From assembly GCF_029906345.1 (NCBI RefSeq), contig NZ_JARYGY010000002.1, positions 525,901 through 589,900 on the forward strand: 64,000 bases of DNA. The letters are read 5' to 3'. Shown here in pieces: positions 36,339 to 46,192 of this stretch (its first letter is position 1; every line of letters starts with the position of its first letter). Position numbers and translations under genes: made by a program. Below the pieces are notes generated by a model that was not told the origin of the DNA, ran no database searches, and saw nothing but the letters and a program-made list of their open reading frames with translations. This DNA is from Aquimarina mycalae. GTDB taxonomy: Bacteria; Bacteroidota; Bacteroidia; Flavobacteriales; Flavobacteriaceae.

Positions 36339-39300
36339 TTAGGCTTCTGTAGTATTTCTTACTTTAGTTTGGTACATCACATTTGGTTTTGTACCTACGT
36401 GTTCAAGTAAGTGATACATACGATTATCCTCTTTTAATTTAGCAACTTCACTGTCCTTATCATTGATATCTCCAAACATCATAGCGCCAGAAGAACAGGC
36501 TGCAGAACAAGCCGTCTGGAATTCACCATCTTTAATAGCTCTTCCTTCTCTTTTAGCATCTAAAATAGTCTTTTGAGTCATTTGGATACACATAGAACAT
36601 TTTTCCATAACTCCTCTAGAACGAACAGTAACATCAGGATTCAATACCATACGACCTAAATCATTATTCATATAGTAATCGAACTCATCATTTTCGTTAT
36701 ACAAGAACCAGTTGAATCTACGTACTTTATATGGACAGTTATTTGCACAATATCTTGTACCTACACAACGGTTATACGCCATATGGTTTTGTCCTTGTCT
36801 ACCATGTGATGTTGCCGCAACAGGACAAACTGTTTCACAAGGTGCATGATTACAATGTTGACACATAACAGGCTGGAATGCTACTTCTGGACTATCAGAA
36901 GGTACTTCCATCTCACCAAATTCAGATAATGAACTTCCTAATCCAGCAATAGCGTCTTTTTTATTGTTATCACCTTCAAAACTTTCTTCTGAAGAGTAAT
37001 AACGATCAATACGCAACCAGTGCATATCGCGAGATCTACGAATCTCAGACTTACCTACTACAGGAACGTTATTCTCTGCGTGACAAGCAATCACACAAGC
37101 ACCACATCCAGTACAAGCGTTAAGATCTATAGAAAGATTAAAATGATGCCCTATTGAACGATCAAACTCATCCCAAAGATCAACTTCTGGTGAAGTCACT
37201 TCGAATTCGATATGATCCTTACTTACTTGAGGAACAGCATTCCACTCTTTCTTATCTTTTGTATTAAATATCTCTAGTGTCGTTTCTTTGATAATATCAC
37301 CACGACCCATTAATGTATTATGCAATTGTACACAAGCGAACTCATGAGTACCTTCGGCCTTTGCAAGCGTTACAGATTGAACTGCATTTTGATTTTGGTA
37401 TAATGCATATGCATTAACACCTACTTGCATCTCTTCTTTCAAGCCAGCTTTCTTACCATATCCTAAAGCAAGTCCAACAGAACCTTTAGCTTGTCCTGGT
37501 TGAATTATTATTGGTGCAACTACATCAACACCATTAACAGAAACCTTAGCATAACTTCCATTTAAGGCACCATTAGCAACATTTTCATTTATCAATTCAA
37601 GTCCTTCAGCATCTGCTCTGGAAATGGTTAGATAGTTATCCCAAGAAGCTCTAGTAATAGGATCAGGCATCTCTTGCAACCAAGGGTTATTAGCCTGTTG
37701 CCCATCTCCTAAAGATGTTTTAGTATATAATGTAAGTTCTAATCCATTTGATTTTGCTATTGACAATCTTCTTGCCGCAGCACCAACATTAGGACCTGCA
37801 GGAGTTTCAACAACTTCAGCATCTCCTTCTGGAGCAGCAATAGCAGTCTCTAAAGATTCTTTAGCAAGCACTGGTTTCACCAATACTCCATCATGCAATG
37901 CCTGATTCCAAGATGTTCCTCCAAGAACTCCTGTCCACGCATTTTTAATGTAATCATTATATGAAGCCGTATTTCCTGTCCATTTTAACAATGTTTCCTG
38001 AAACTGACGAGTATCAAATAATGGGCGAATTGTAGGTTGCATTAAACTATAGCTACCTTTCTTCAATTCTACATCACCCCAAGATTCTAAATAATGAGGA
38101 GTTGTTGCTACATAATCACATCCTACAGCAGTTTCATCATTGTGCATACTAAACGCAACAGAAACATCTACTTTTTCTAAACCAGATTTAAACTCATCTG
38201 CATTAGCAAGAGAATATGCAGGATTAACTCCAGCAACTAACAAGCCACCTACGCGACCTGCATTCATATCTTTAATTAACTGAGCAACTGCCTTTGTATT
38301 ACCTTGACGGATTTTACGAGGAGTACTTTCGTTAAATGCTTTACTACTTATTGCTTTATTAATTGCTAAAACTAACAATTGCGCATCTACATCCTGAATT
38401 CCAGTAACAACAACTGCATTACTACCAGCTTTTTGTATATGCTTAGCCGCTTTTACTACTTCTGCTTCCAGATTTGCTTCTAAAGTACTTTTAGAACCTG
38501 ATCCTGTTACATATGCATATAAAGCTGCTAATACTTGTTTTTGTTGTGTTGGCGTAGCTTTAACTCTTCTATCCGCATTTGCTCCAGATAAAGACATATT
38601 TGCTTCGAACTGTACATGCTTAGACATTTTTCCATTTTTAGGAACACGTCCGATTGCATATCCACTATCGTATCCTCCACCTTGCCAATCTCCTAAGAAA
38701 TCCGCACCAACACTAACTATAGTATTTACTTTAGAGAAGTCATAATCCGCTAACGCTCTTTCACCATACATCGCTTCATAAGCATCCAATGCTTCACTTG
38801 AAGAAACCGCATCATACACTACATGAGAGACATTACCGTATTTCGCTTTAAATTCTGATACTAGCTGAGAGGTAGAAGGACTAGCAAACGTTTGAGTTAA
38901 CAACACAATTTGTTTACCTCCAAGTCCATTTAACTTAGCAGAAACTTCTTTATCCAAGGTTTCCCAAGTAATATCTTCTTCTCCTTTCTTAGGCCCTTGT
39001 AATCTAGAATTATCATATAATGATAAAACCGACGCATGAACCCTTGCATTTGCCTCACCATTAGAAGTAGCTAGGTTATTATTTTCCACCTTAATTGGAC
39101 GACCTTCTCTTGTTTTAATCAACACACTTGCAAAATCAAAACCATCGGCAATGGTAGTTGCATAATAATTAGCAACACCAGGAACGATTCGATCTGGTTG
39201 CACTACATATGGTATTGACTTTATAACTGGTCCTTCACAAGCTGCTAAAGAAGCAGCTGCAGTACTAAAACCTACATATTTAAGAAAATCACGACGCGTA

Positions 39301-39449
39301 GTCGAAGAATTCTCCAGAGATGATTTATCTCCTAAAAACTCATCGGTAGGAATCTCCTGCACGAATTCGTTTTGTTGTAGCGTCTCAACAATAGAGCTAT
39401 TTTCGTTTAGCTCTTCAACACTTTTCCAGTATTTCTTGTTTGATGACAT
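36339..39449 (-). CDS. actB: Alternative complex III iron-sulfur subunit ActB
   Basis: ActB is the large periplasmic subunit of alternative complex III. Its N-terminal two thirds has a molybdopterin-oxidoreductase fold that lacks the cofactor in studied complexes, and its C-terminal third carries four Fe-S clusters. The 1,036 residues include a Tat-type signal (STTRRDFLKYVGFSTAAASLAAC, residues about 49-71, displaced from the N-terminus as usual for this subunit). Four cysteine sets are visible from about residue 785: CTGCGACVIACH, CQHCNHAPCETVCP, CVGTRYCANNCP and CSMCIQM...CSAAC. It is second in the operon, between actA and actC. Confidence 0.95.
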   Translation of the reverse strand: MSSNKKYWKSVEELNENSSIVETLQQNEFVQEIPTDEFLGDKSSLENSSTTRRDFLKYVGFSTAAASLAACEGPVIKSIPYVVQPDRIVPGVANYYATTIADGFDFASVLIKTREGRPIKVENNNLATSNGEANARVHASVLSLYDNSRLQGPKKGEEDITWETLDKEVSAKLNGLGGKQIVLLTQTFASPSTSQLVSEFKAKYGNVSHVVYDAVSSSEALDAYEAMYGERALADYDFSKVNTIVSVGADFLGDWQGGGYDSGYAIGRVPKNGKMSKHVQFEANMSLSGANADRRVKATPTQQKQVLAALYAYVTGSGSKSTLEANLEAEVVKAAKHIQKAGSNAVVVTGIQDVDAQLLVLAINKAISSKAFNESTPRKIRQGNTKAVAQLIKDMNAGRVGGLLVAGVNPAYSLANADEFKSGLEKVDVSVAFSMHNDETAVGCDYVATTPHYLESWGDVELKKGSYSLMQPTIRPLFDTRQFQETLLKWTGNTASYNDYIKNAWTGVLGGTSWNQALHDGVLVKPVLAKESLETAIAAPEGDAEVVETPAGPNVGAAARRLSIAKSNGLELTLYTKTSLGDGQQANNPWLQEMPDPITRASWDNYLTISRADAEGLELINENVANGALNGSYAKVSVNGVDVVAPIIIQPGQAKGSVGLALGYGKKAGLKEEMQVGVNAYALYQNQNAVQSVTLAKAEGTHEFACVQLHNTLMGRGDIIKETTLEIFNTKDKKEWNAVPQVSKDHIEFEVTSPEVDLWDEFDRSIGHHFNLSIDLNACTGCGACVIACHAENNVPVVGKSEIRRSRDMHWLRIDRYYSSEESFEGDNNKKDAIAGLGSSLSEFGEMEVPSDSPEVAFQPVMCQHCNHAPCETVCPVAATSHGRQGQNHMAYNRCVGTRYCANNCPYKVRRFNWFLYNENDEFDYYMNNDLGRMVLNPDVTVRSRGVMEKCSMCIQMTQKTILDAKREGRAIKDGEFQTACSAACSSGAMMFGDINDKDSEVAKLKEDNRMYHLLEHVGTKPNVMYQTKVRNTTEA

Positions 39450-39504
39450 ATATAATTGATATTAGCTTCTTACTATTTCCAGATAAACTGGATTGACTTT
39501 TATA

Positions 39505-40818
39505 TTAATAGTGGCACTTACCACATTCTAGACCGCCCATTTGAGCTGCGGTCAATTTATCTACACCGTATTTTTTAGACAATTCTTCATGAATTTTTTC
39601 ATAATACTCATTGCCTGCAACATTTACGTTTGTTTCTCTGTGACAGTTAATACACCATCCCATTGTCAATGGCGCATGCTGATACACAACCTCCATCTCC
39701 TCTACAGGTCCGTGACATTTCTGACACTCTACACCTGCAACTGTTACGTGCTGAGAATGATTAAAGTATGCAAAATCCGGAAGATTATGAATACGAACCC
39801 ATTTTACAGGCTCAGTATCTCCAGTATAAGCTTGTGTAGCTTCATCCCATCCAGCTGCTTTGTACAACTTCTTAATCTCTTTATCATAGAAATCCTTAGA
39901 ATGATCAATAGTAGCGGTAGCATCAGCTACTTCACTAATTGATTTATGACAGTTCATACACACATTAAGTGAAGGGATTCCCGAAGTCTTACTTACTCTC
40001 GCAGATGAGTGACAATACTTACACTCTATCTTATTATCACCAGCATGAATCTTATGAGAAAAATGTATTGGTTGTATTGGTTGATACCCTTGATCAACAC
40101 CTACTTGCATAAAGTAGCCATACACAAAGTAACCACTAGACAACAATAAAAATATCGCTGCTACCAATACTAAAAATTGATTTTGAACAAATGCCTTCCA
40201 AATTGGAGTTCTTTCTTCAGATGCTGGTAATTCAATATTATTAGCCTCTGCAAAACTTCTAAGTGTTTTATTCACTAAGAACAACACAACAACCAGCATC
40301 AAAAACACTAATGCTAAGGCAGCTAAAATAAGGTTTGTTGAAACTCCTCCTTCAGTCTGAGAAGCTTTCTCCAAACCAGGTGGCGGTGTTGGTGGCGTAT
40401 AAGGAACGGACACATATGCTAAGATATCATCAATATCTTTGTTTGTTAACTGCGGAAATGCATTCATTGCAGTTTTATTGTACTCTTCAAAAATAGCAAT
40501 AGCGTCTGCATCACCAGAAGCGATCATCGCAGCACTATTCTTTATCCAAGAATACAACCATTCTCTATCGTGTTTTTCTGTAACTCCAAACAATGCTGGT
40601 CCAGTCATTTTTTTGTAACGCTTATGACAAGCTGCACAAAGTGACTTAAACAAAGCTTCTCCTTTTGTTATATCTCCTCCTGCTGCAGATTCTTCAGCAA
40701 CGGCTTCAGTTGAAGTCGCTTCTTCCTGAGCACAAACTGGATTCATGAAAGAGAATAAAAAAACAGTTCCTAGGAGTAGGAGTTTTGAGGCTGAATTTCG
40801 GTATTTCACCTGTTTCAT
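39505..40818 (-). CDS. actA: Alternative complex III multiheme cytochrome c subunit ActA, six heme sites
   Basis: ActA is the multiheme cytochrome that takes electrons from ActB. The 437 residues hold six CxxCH sites. The first is CAACH near residue 61, in an N-terminal mono-heme domain after a signal peptide (cleaved near CAQEE). The other five (CKYCH, CMNCH, CQKCH, CINCH, CGKCH) lie in the C-terminal half. Two membrane helices (about 158-182 and 215-240) separate the parts. The classic subunit has five hemes, so this is a fusion of a class I cytochrome domain to the pentaheme unit, probably extending the wire toward the oxidase. It is first in the act-cox operon, behind a TACTTTTG promoter box. 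Confidence 0.94.
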   Translation of the reverse strand: MKQVKYRNSASKLLLLGTVFLFSFMNPVCAQEEATSTEAVAEESAAGGDITKGEALFKSLCAACHKRYKKMTGPALFGVTEKHDREWLYSWIKNSAAMIASGDADAIAIFEEYNKTAMNAFPQLTNKDIDDILAYVSVPYTPPTPPPGLEKASQTEGGVSTNLILAALALVFLMLVVVLFLVNKTLRSFAEANNIELPASEERTPIWKAFVQNQFLVLVAAIFLLLSSGYFVYGYFMQVGVDQGYQPIQPIHFSHKIHAGDNKIECKYCHSSARVSKTSGIPSLNVCMNCHKSISEVADATATIDHSKDFYDKEIKKLYKAAGWDEATQAYTGDTEPVKWVRIHNLPDFAYFNHSQHVTVAGVECQKCHGPVEEMEVVYQHAPLTMGWCINCHRETNVNVAGNEYYEKIHEELSKKYGVDKLTAAQMGGLECGKCHY

Positions 40819-40910
40819 ATTATTAAGTAGAATTATCGTCTAAATTTTGGTACGGTTTTTTCATTATTCATAAAAAAAGATGTAAAAACCACGTCCTTTT
40901 AATTCGACGA

Positions 40911-40918
40911 CAAAAGTA
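40911..40918 (-). promoter_or_regulatory. -7 box for the act-cox operon
   Basis: TACTTTTG on the minus strand, 93 bp upstream of actA, matching TAnnTTTG. At the -33 position TTCT stands in place of TTTG. The leader would be about 85 nt. Confidence 0.5.
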
Positions 40919-41017
40919 CTATAATAAGTCGATTTTAGAAATGTTAGCGAACTGTTAAGTACTAATTTATAATAATTCTAAATAATATTTTTAAAGGATT
41001 TTGAGTTATTAAACTTT

Positions 41018-41025
41018 ACCTTTGC
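41018..41025 (+). promoter_or_regulatory. -7 box for the SPOR-domain gene
   Basis: TACCTTTG, 16 bp upstream of the ATG at 41042. The nearest TTTG (41001-41004) is too close to be a standard -33 box. Confidence 0.5.
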
Positions 41026-41041
41026 ATCAAATCTATTTGTA

Positions 41042-41491
41042 ATGAGAATTTTAAACCCAATGAACAACCTTTTACTATTAGGTTTTTGTTTTACCGGAAT
41101 AAGCTATATAAGTGCACAGGATTCTACTAATTCTGACAATCCAACGGTTTTTACAACCATAGAAATAGCTCCTCCTTCTGATCCTACTGTTTCAATTAGT
41201 CAAGATCCAAAGATCCAACAACTACTTGACATTAAAACCAAAATGGATAAAGATGGCGAGTTTAGCGATAATTATAAAATTCAATTGTATAATGGCAATA
41301 TGAATGAAGCCCAAAAGGTTTTAAAGAAAGCAGAAGCTTTGTTTCCTCAATGGAATACAGAAATCAAATGGGAAACTCCAGAATTTAAGGTATGGATTGG
41401 TAATTATCGAACTAAGCTAGAAAGAGATCGCGCTCTAAGAGAAATCAAAGCAGAGTTCTCTGGTGCTTTTGGACCTCAGAAAAATAAGTAA
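41042..41491 (+). CDS. Secreted SPOR-domain protein
   Basis: A 149-residue exported protein. A signal peptide covers residues about 1-28 (hydrophobic NLLLLGFCFTGISYISA, cleaved near SAQ). A low-complexity Thr/Pro/Ser stretch leads to a SPOR (Sporulation-related, PF05036) domain at about 70-145 (YKIQLYNGNMNEAQKVLKKAEALFP, then EFKVWIGNYRTKLERDRALREIK). SPOR domains bind peptidoglycan glycan strands that lack stem peptides, so a role at the cell wall or division site is expected. It is divergent from actA and convergent with infB, sharing a bidirectional terminator with it. ATG 41042 is chosen because the -7 box is just upstream; a second ATG at 41060 is also possible. Confidence 0.86.
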   Translation: MRILNPMNNLLLLGFCFTGISYISAQDSTNSDNPTVFTTIEIAPPSDPTVSISQDPKIQQLLDIKTKMDKDGEFSDNYKIQLYNGNMNEAQKVLKKAEALFPQWNTEIKWETPEFKVWIGNYRTKLERDRALREIKAEFSGAFGPQKNK

Positions 41492-41513
41492 ATTACTTTT
41501 TACCAAATAAAAC

Positions 41514-41542
41514 AAAACCCGATAATTTAATTATCGGGTTTT
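41514..41542. terminator. Bidirectional terminator between the SPOR gene and infB
   Basis: A perfect 13-bp stem, AAAACCCGATAAT and its complement around TTA, with T-rich sequence on the exit side of both strands. It ends the SPOR gene (plus) and the rimP-nusA-infB operon (minus). Confidence 0.92.
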
Positions 41543-41567
41543 ATTGTTTTACTATTTATTTAAGTTG

Positions 41568-44375
41568 TTATAATTTCTTCTTCACAGCAACTTCCTGGAA
41601 GGATTCAATTACATCACCTATTTTGATATCATTGTAGTTCTTAACTTGCAATCCACAGTCATATCCTTTTGATACTTCTTTTACATCATCTTTAAATCTC
41701 TTTAAAGAAGCAAGTTCTCCTGTATACACAACCACACCTTCACGAATTAATCGTACTCCTGCGTTGCGGATAATCTTACCTGTTTGTACCATACAACCAG
41801 CGATTGTACCAACTTTAGATATTTTAAATGTCTCTCTAATCTCAGCCGTACCAGTAATCTCTTCCTTCATTACTGGAGAAAGCATACCTTCCATTGCATC
41901 TTTAAGATCATTGATCGCATCATAAATAATAGAATATGTTCTGATATCAATTTCTTCCTTATCAGCAACCATTCTAGCATTACCAGCTGGTCTTACATTA
42001 AATCCAATAATAATAGCATCTGATGCTGAAGCTAAGAGCACATCACTCTCAGTAATCGCACCAACGGCTTTATGTATAATATTCACATGAATTTCTTCAG
42101 TAGACAATTTCTGGAAGGAATCCGTCAATGCTTCTACAGAACCATCCACATCACCTTTAAGAATAATATTCAATTCTTTAAAGTCTCCAAGTGCAATTCG
42201 ACGTCCTATTTCATCCAGTGTAATATGTCGTTGTGTACGTACAGATTGTTCTCTATGCAATTGAGCACGCTTAGATGCAATATCCTTCGCTTCTCTTTCA
42301 TCTTCTAAGACACTAAACTTATCTCCCGCTTGAGGCGCACCATCCAGACCTAATATAGATACTGGTATTGAAGGACCAGCCTCTTTTACATTATTACCTC
42401 TTTCATCGTGCATTGCCTTAATCTTTCCACTATTCTTTCCTGCCAAGACATAATCTCCAACTCGAAGTGTTCCTGTTTGAACTAAAATAGTTGACACATA
42501 TCCACGTCCTTTATCTAAGAACGCCTCTACAACAGTACCTGCTGCCAATCTATCTGGATTTGCCTTAAGCTCTAGAATCTCAGCTTCAAGCAATACTTTT
42601 TCCAACAATTCCTTAACTCCTAATCCAGTTTTTGCCGAAATATCATGGGACTGGATTTTTCCACCCCAATCTTCAACTAGCAAATTCATAGAAGCTAACT
42701 TCTCTTTTATCTTTTCAGGATTTGCTTCAGGTCTATCTACCTTATTAATAGCAAAAACAATTGGCACTCCTGCAGCTTGCGCATGGCTAATCGCCTCCTT
42801 AGTCTGAGGCATCACATCATCATCAGCTGCAATTACGATAATTGCTAAATCCGTTACTTGAGCACCACGAGCACGCATTGCTGTAAATGCTTCGTGACCA
42901 GGTGTATCTAAAAATGCAATTTTTTGCCCATTTTCTAATTGAACCCCATATGCACCAATATGCTGTGTGATTCCACCACTTTCTCCTGCAATTACATTTT
43001 CTTTTCTAATATTATCTAATAGCGATGTTTTACCATGATCTACGTGTCCCATCACCGTAACAATCGGAGCTCTAGACACAAGATCCTCTGGAGCATCTAC
43101 TATTTCTTCTATAGCTTCTTCTATATCCGAAGTTACAAAGTCAACCTCGTAACCAAATTCATCAGCAACTATAGAAAGTGTTTCAGCGTCCAAACGCTGA
43201 TTCATAGTAACCATTATACCCAATGACATACAAGCAGATATTACTTGTGTAGTTGGAACATCCATCATGGTTGCTACTTCAGAAACTGTAACAAATTCTG
43301 TTACTTTAAGCACTTTGCTTTCTTGTTCCTGTTGCGCCACATCATCTTCCGCTTTTTGACGGTGTTGATCACGCTTATCTCTACGATACTTCGCAGCTTT
43401 TGACTTATTAGATTTCCCTTGAAGCTTTTCAAGAGTTTCTCTTACCTGCTTTTGTACTTCTTCTTCACTCGGCTCCTCCTTAACGATAGCAGGTCTTTTA
43501 CCTTTTCCTGGACCTCTGTTTCCTGGACCTCTATTACCAGGACCACGATTTCCTCCTTGTCTATTACCAGAACCTGGTTTTCCTCCACCAGATCCATCTT
43601 TACTTATTCTTTTTCTTCGTTTTTTAGGATCTCCTCCAGAAGTTTTATCAGATTTCTCTTCCTTCTTTTTTGGTGGCTTTTGAAACTTAGTTAAATCAAT
43701 TTTTTGACCTGTAAAATTTGGGCCATCCAATTTTTTATACTGTGTTTCAACCTTTACAGGATCAGCAGGAACCTCAGCATCTTGATCAGCTGGAGTTTCC
43801 TTTTTTGAAGTTGGCTGTTCTGCTGGTTTCTCAGCTTTTTTCTGTTCCAAATCAATTGGAGCAACTTTAGCTATTTTAATACCTTTTTTAGCAGGTCTGT
43901 TTGAAACAACTTCCGGCTCCCTTTCCTTTACCTCTTCCTTTTTTACTTCTTCTTTTTTCGGAGCTTCTTCTGCTACTTTTTCTGCTGTTTTTTCTTCGGG
44001 CTGTTCAGCAGTTTCTTCTTTTTTATCCAATTCAATCTTACCCACTTGTTTAGGTCCAGTCAATTGGGCTTTAGCTTTTACAACTTCACGAGCTTCAGCA
44101 CGCTTACGTCTTTCCTCCTGCTCTGTCTCAATCTGCACTCTTAGCGCTTCTTTCTCCTTTCTTTTTTCCTCACCAACCTCTTTTGAAGCCACTTTCTTAC
44201 TCTTATCTGTTTGGAACTCGTCAAACAAGAGTTGATAGATCTCTGGAGAAATTTTTGTGGTAGGACGCGAGTCTATCTCATGACCTTTTGAATTCAAAAA
44301 GTCAACAGCCCGATCTAGTGAGATATTGAATTCACGTAATACCTTATTTAATCTCATTGTTTTTGCTTCAGCCAT
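41568..44375 (-). CDS. infB: Translation initiation factor IF-2
   Basis: IF-2 is the GTPase that brings initiator fMet-tRNA to the 30S subunit and promotes 50S joining. The 935 residues have an N-terminal IF2_N module (MRLNKVLREFNISLDRAVDFL). A long Lys/Glu and then Gly/Arg/Pro linker follows (about 60-330), including three near-identical GNRGP repeats near 275-290. A second IF2_N module lies near 355. The G domain starts near 430 (VTVMGHVDHGKTSLLD, DTPGHEAFTAMRARGAQ, NKVD), and domains II, III and IV run to VKKKL. It is last in rimP-nusA-infB, the conserved order in bacteria, and is followed by a bidirectional terminator. Confidence 0.97.
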   Translation of the reverse strand: MAEAKTMRLNKVLREFNISLDRAVDFLNSKGHEIDSRPTTKISPEIYQLLFDEFQTDKSKKVASKEVGEEKRKEKEALRVQIETEQEERRKRAEAREVVKAKAQLTGPKQVGKIELDKKEETAEQPEEKTAEKVAEEAPKKEEVKKEEVKEREPEVVSNRPAKKGIKIAKVAPIDLEQKKAEKPAEQPTSKKETPADQDAEVPADPVKVETQYKKLDGPNFTGQKIDLTKFQKPPKKKEEKSDKTSGGDPKKRRKRISKDGSGGGKPGSGNRQGGNRGPGNRGPGNRGPGKGKRPAIVKEEPSEEEVQKQVRETLEKLQGKSNKSKAAKYRRDKRDQHRQKAEDDVAQQEQESKVLKVTEFVTVSEVATMMDVPTTQVISACMSLGIMVTMNQRLDAETLSIVADEFGYEVDFVTSDIEEAIEEIVDAPEDLVSRAPIVTVMGHVDHGKTSLLDNIRKENVIAGESGGITQHIGAYGVQLENGQKIAFLDTPGHEAFTAMRARGAQVTDLAIIVIAADDDVMPQTKEAISHAQAAGVPIVFAINKVDRPEANPEKIKEKLASMNLLVEDWGGKIQSHDISAKTGLGVKELLEKVLLEAEILELKANPDRLAAGTVVEAFLDKGRGYVSTILVQTGTLRVGDYVLAGKNSGKIKAMHDERGNNVKEAGPSIPVSILGLDGAPQAGDKFSVLEDEREAKDIASKRAQLHREQSVRTQRHITLDEIGRRIALGDFKELNIILKGDVDGSVEALTDSFQKLSTEEIHVNIIHKAVGAITESDVLLASASDAIIIGFNVRPAGNARMVADKEEIDIRTYSIIYDAINDLKDAMEGMLSPVMKEEITGTAEIRETFKISKVGTIAGCMVQTGKIIRNAGVRLIREGVVVYTGELASLKRFKDDVKEVSKGYDCGLQVKNYNDIKIGDVIESFQEVAVKKKL

Positions 44376-44419
44376 AAATGCCTATTATTTTATGCTCAAA
44401 TATAAATTAATTGAAGTTA

Positions 44420-45652
44420 TTAATCTTCAAATTCTGATTTTAATATTCTAATAACTTCACCTACAGTCTCTTCTTCGAGATCTGTTCTTTTTACTAAGTC
44501 TTTAATATCTTGTTCTAAAATACTTTTAGCTGTATCTAATCCTATTTTAGCAAACTCTTCTATAATCCAAGAATCGATTTCATCAGAAAACTCAGATAAC
44601 TCTACATCTTCTTCTACACCTTCTCTAAACACATCTATCTCAAAACCAGTTAACTGACCCGCCAATCGTATATTATGTCCACCTCTTCCAATTGCCTTAG
44701 AGACCTCTTCTGGTTTTAACATAACTTCTGCACGTCCTCCATCCTCGTTTAACTTAATCGAAGTTACTTTAGCAGGACTCAACGCTCTGGTAATAAACAA
44801 CTGCAAGTTATTTGTGTAATTAATTACATCGATATTTTCATTACCTAGTTCTCTTACAATACCATGGATACGAGACCCCTTCATACCTACACAAGCTCCA
44901 ACAGGATCAATTCTATCATCATAAGAATCTACCGCTACTTTTGCTTTTTCGCCTGGAATTCTAACCACTTTTTTCACAGTAATTAAACCGTCAAAAACTT
45001 CTGGTATCTCAGATTCGAATAACTTCTCTAAGAATAAAGGCGATGTTCTTGACATTATAATAGCAGGTTTATTACCTTTTAACTCTACAGACTCTATAAC
45101 TCCGCGCACATTCTCGCCTTTTCTAAAAAAGTCTGAAGGAATTTGTCTATCCTTAGGCAAAATAATTTCATTCCCCTCATCGTCTAATAAAATTATTGCT
45201 CTGTGACGAATATGATGAACCTCCGCAGTATAAATTTCTCCTTCTAATTCTTTAAATTGCTTATAGATGTTAGTATTATCGTGTTCGTGGATTTTAGAAA
45301 TCAAATTTTGACGTAACGCCAAAATAGATCGTCTTCCTAAATCTATTAATTTCACCTCTTGAGAAACATCTTCACCTATTTCAAAATCAGGTTCTATTTT
45401 CTGCGCTTCAGAAAGAGATATTTCCTGATTACCATCTTCTACTTCACCATCTGCAACAACAATACGGTTTCTCCAAATCTCTAAATCCCCTTTATCAGGA
45501 TTTATAATGATATCGAAATTATCATCACTACCAAATTTCTTTTTTAATGCATTTCTAAATACATCTTCTAAGATCGCCATCAGTGTAACACGATCGATTA
45601 ACTTATCATCTTTAAATTCCGAAAATGACTCAATTAATGCGATATTTTCCAT
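44420..45652 (-). CDS. nusA: Transcription termination/antitermination factor NusA
   Basis: NusA binds RNA polymerase and controls pausing, termination and rRNA antitermination. The 410 residues have the N-terminal polymerase-binding domain (1-125), an S1 domain (about 130-200), and two KH domains (DPVGACVGMKGSRIHGIVREL near 250 and EVSKAIGRGGHNIRLAGQLTG near 315). A short acidic C-terminal helix pair follows. It lies 12 bp after rimP and 44 bp before infB. The operon leader carries a terminator-like hairpin, so NusA could act on its own synthesis. Confidence 0.97.
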   Translation of the reverse strand: MENIALIESFSEFKDDKLIDRVTLMAILEDVFRNALKKKFGSDDNFDIIINPDKGDLEIWRNRIVVADGEVEDGNQEISLSEAQKIEPDFEIGEDVSQEVKLIDLGRRSILALRQNLISKIHEHDNTNIYKQFKELEGEIYTAEVHHIRHRAIILLDDEGNEIILPKDRQIPSDFFRKGENVRGVIESVELKGNKPAIIMSRTSPLFLEKLFESEIPEVFDGLITVKKVVRIPGEKAKVAVDSYDDRIDPVGACVGMKGSRIHGIVRELGNENIDVINYTNNLQLFITRALSPAKVTSIKLNEDGGRAEVMLKPEEVSKAIGRGGHNIRLAGQLTGFEIDVFREGVEEDVELSEFSDEIDSWIIEEFAKIGLDTAKSILEQDIKDLVKRTDLEEETVGEVIRILKSEFED

Positions 45653-45664
45653 ATCAATCTATAA

Positions 45665-46132
45665 TTAAAATGTTATCATAACTTTTGCTTCTTGTATTTC
45701 ATTATAAGCAATACAAGCTTCTTTGGTTACTGTTATTTTTCCTTTTCCTACTGGCTTCGGCTCTCTAGCTTTCCAAACCAACGTAATATTCTCATCGGTC
45801 ACAGAAGTTAATTCTCCTTCAACAGTATTATTATCTTCTTTTTTTACCTTAAGTTTTCTACCCAAGTTCTTCTTATACTGACGTTGATGCATTAAACCTT
45901 CAGAAACACCAGCAGACATTACTTGTAAAGAAAAATCTTCTTCTTCGCGATCTAAATTATGCTCAATAGCTCTACTTACAGCAATACAATCTTCTACTGT
46001 CACACCTTCATCACCATCTATAATAACTTCGATACTATTATCCGAATGTATTTTATGATCAATCAAAAACAACATAGGCCTCTCGTCAAGTGCCTTTTCT
46101 AACAAACTCTGAACTCTATCTTTTAATAACAT
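45665..46132 (-). CDS. rimP: Ribosome maturation factor RimP
   Basis: RimP assists 30S subunit assembly. ATG 46132 (155 residues, MLLKDRVQSLLEKALDERP) is chosen over ATG 46168 because the upstream 12 codons lie on a terminator-like hairpin with its T-run, and RimP proteins normally begin at this point. The family core EVIIDGDEGVTVEDCIAVSRAIEHNLDREEEDFSLQVMSAG is present near residues 35-75, followed by the SH3-like C-terminal domain. It is first in rimP-nusA-infB, with a standard TATCTTTG promoter. Confidence 0.93.
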   Translation of the reverse strand: MLLKDRVQSLLEKALDERPMLFLIDHKIHSDNSIEVIIDGDEGVTVEDCIAVSRAIEHNLDREEEDFSLQVMSAGVSEGLMHQRQYKKNLGRKLKVKKEDNNTVEGELTSVTDENITLVWKAREPKPVGKGKITVTKEACIAYNEIQEAKVMITF

Positions 46133-46145
46133 AAGTAGATAAAAA

Positions 46146-46166
46146 GAGGGGACTTTTCGTCCCCTC
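46146..46166 (-). terminator. Terminator-like leader hairpin in front of rimP-nusA-infB (possible attenuator)
   Basis: GAGGGGAC (46146-46153) pairs with GTCCCCTC (46159-46166) around 5 nt. On the minus strand the stem is followed at once by TTTTTATC, and the rimP ATG starts 13 nt later. It lies between the promoter and the first gene, with no other minus-strand gene upstream for it to terminate, which suggests attenuation control. Confidence 0.72.
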
Positions 46167-46192
46167 AATCTGGTTTTTTAATTTCAACGGTG

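Noticed and set aside
43500-43570. GGACCT-type short repeats within infB as a DNA repeat array
   Set aside because: They encode the GNRGP repeats of the IF-2 linker, stay in frame and are explained by the protein.
46133-46168. ATG 46168 as the rimP start, adding 12 residues
   Set aside because: Those codons are the hairpin and T-run of the leader, and RimP proteins normally begin at the ATG at 46132.
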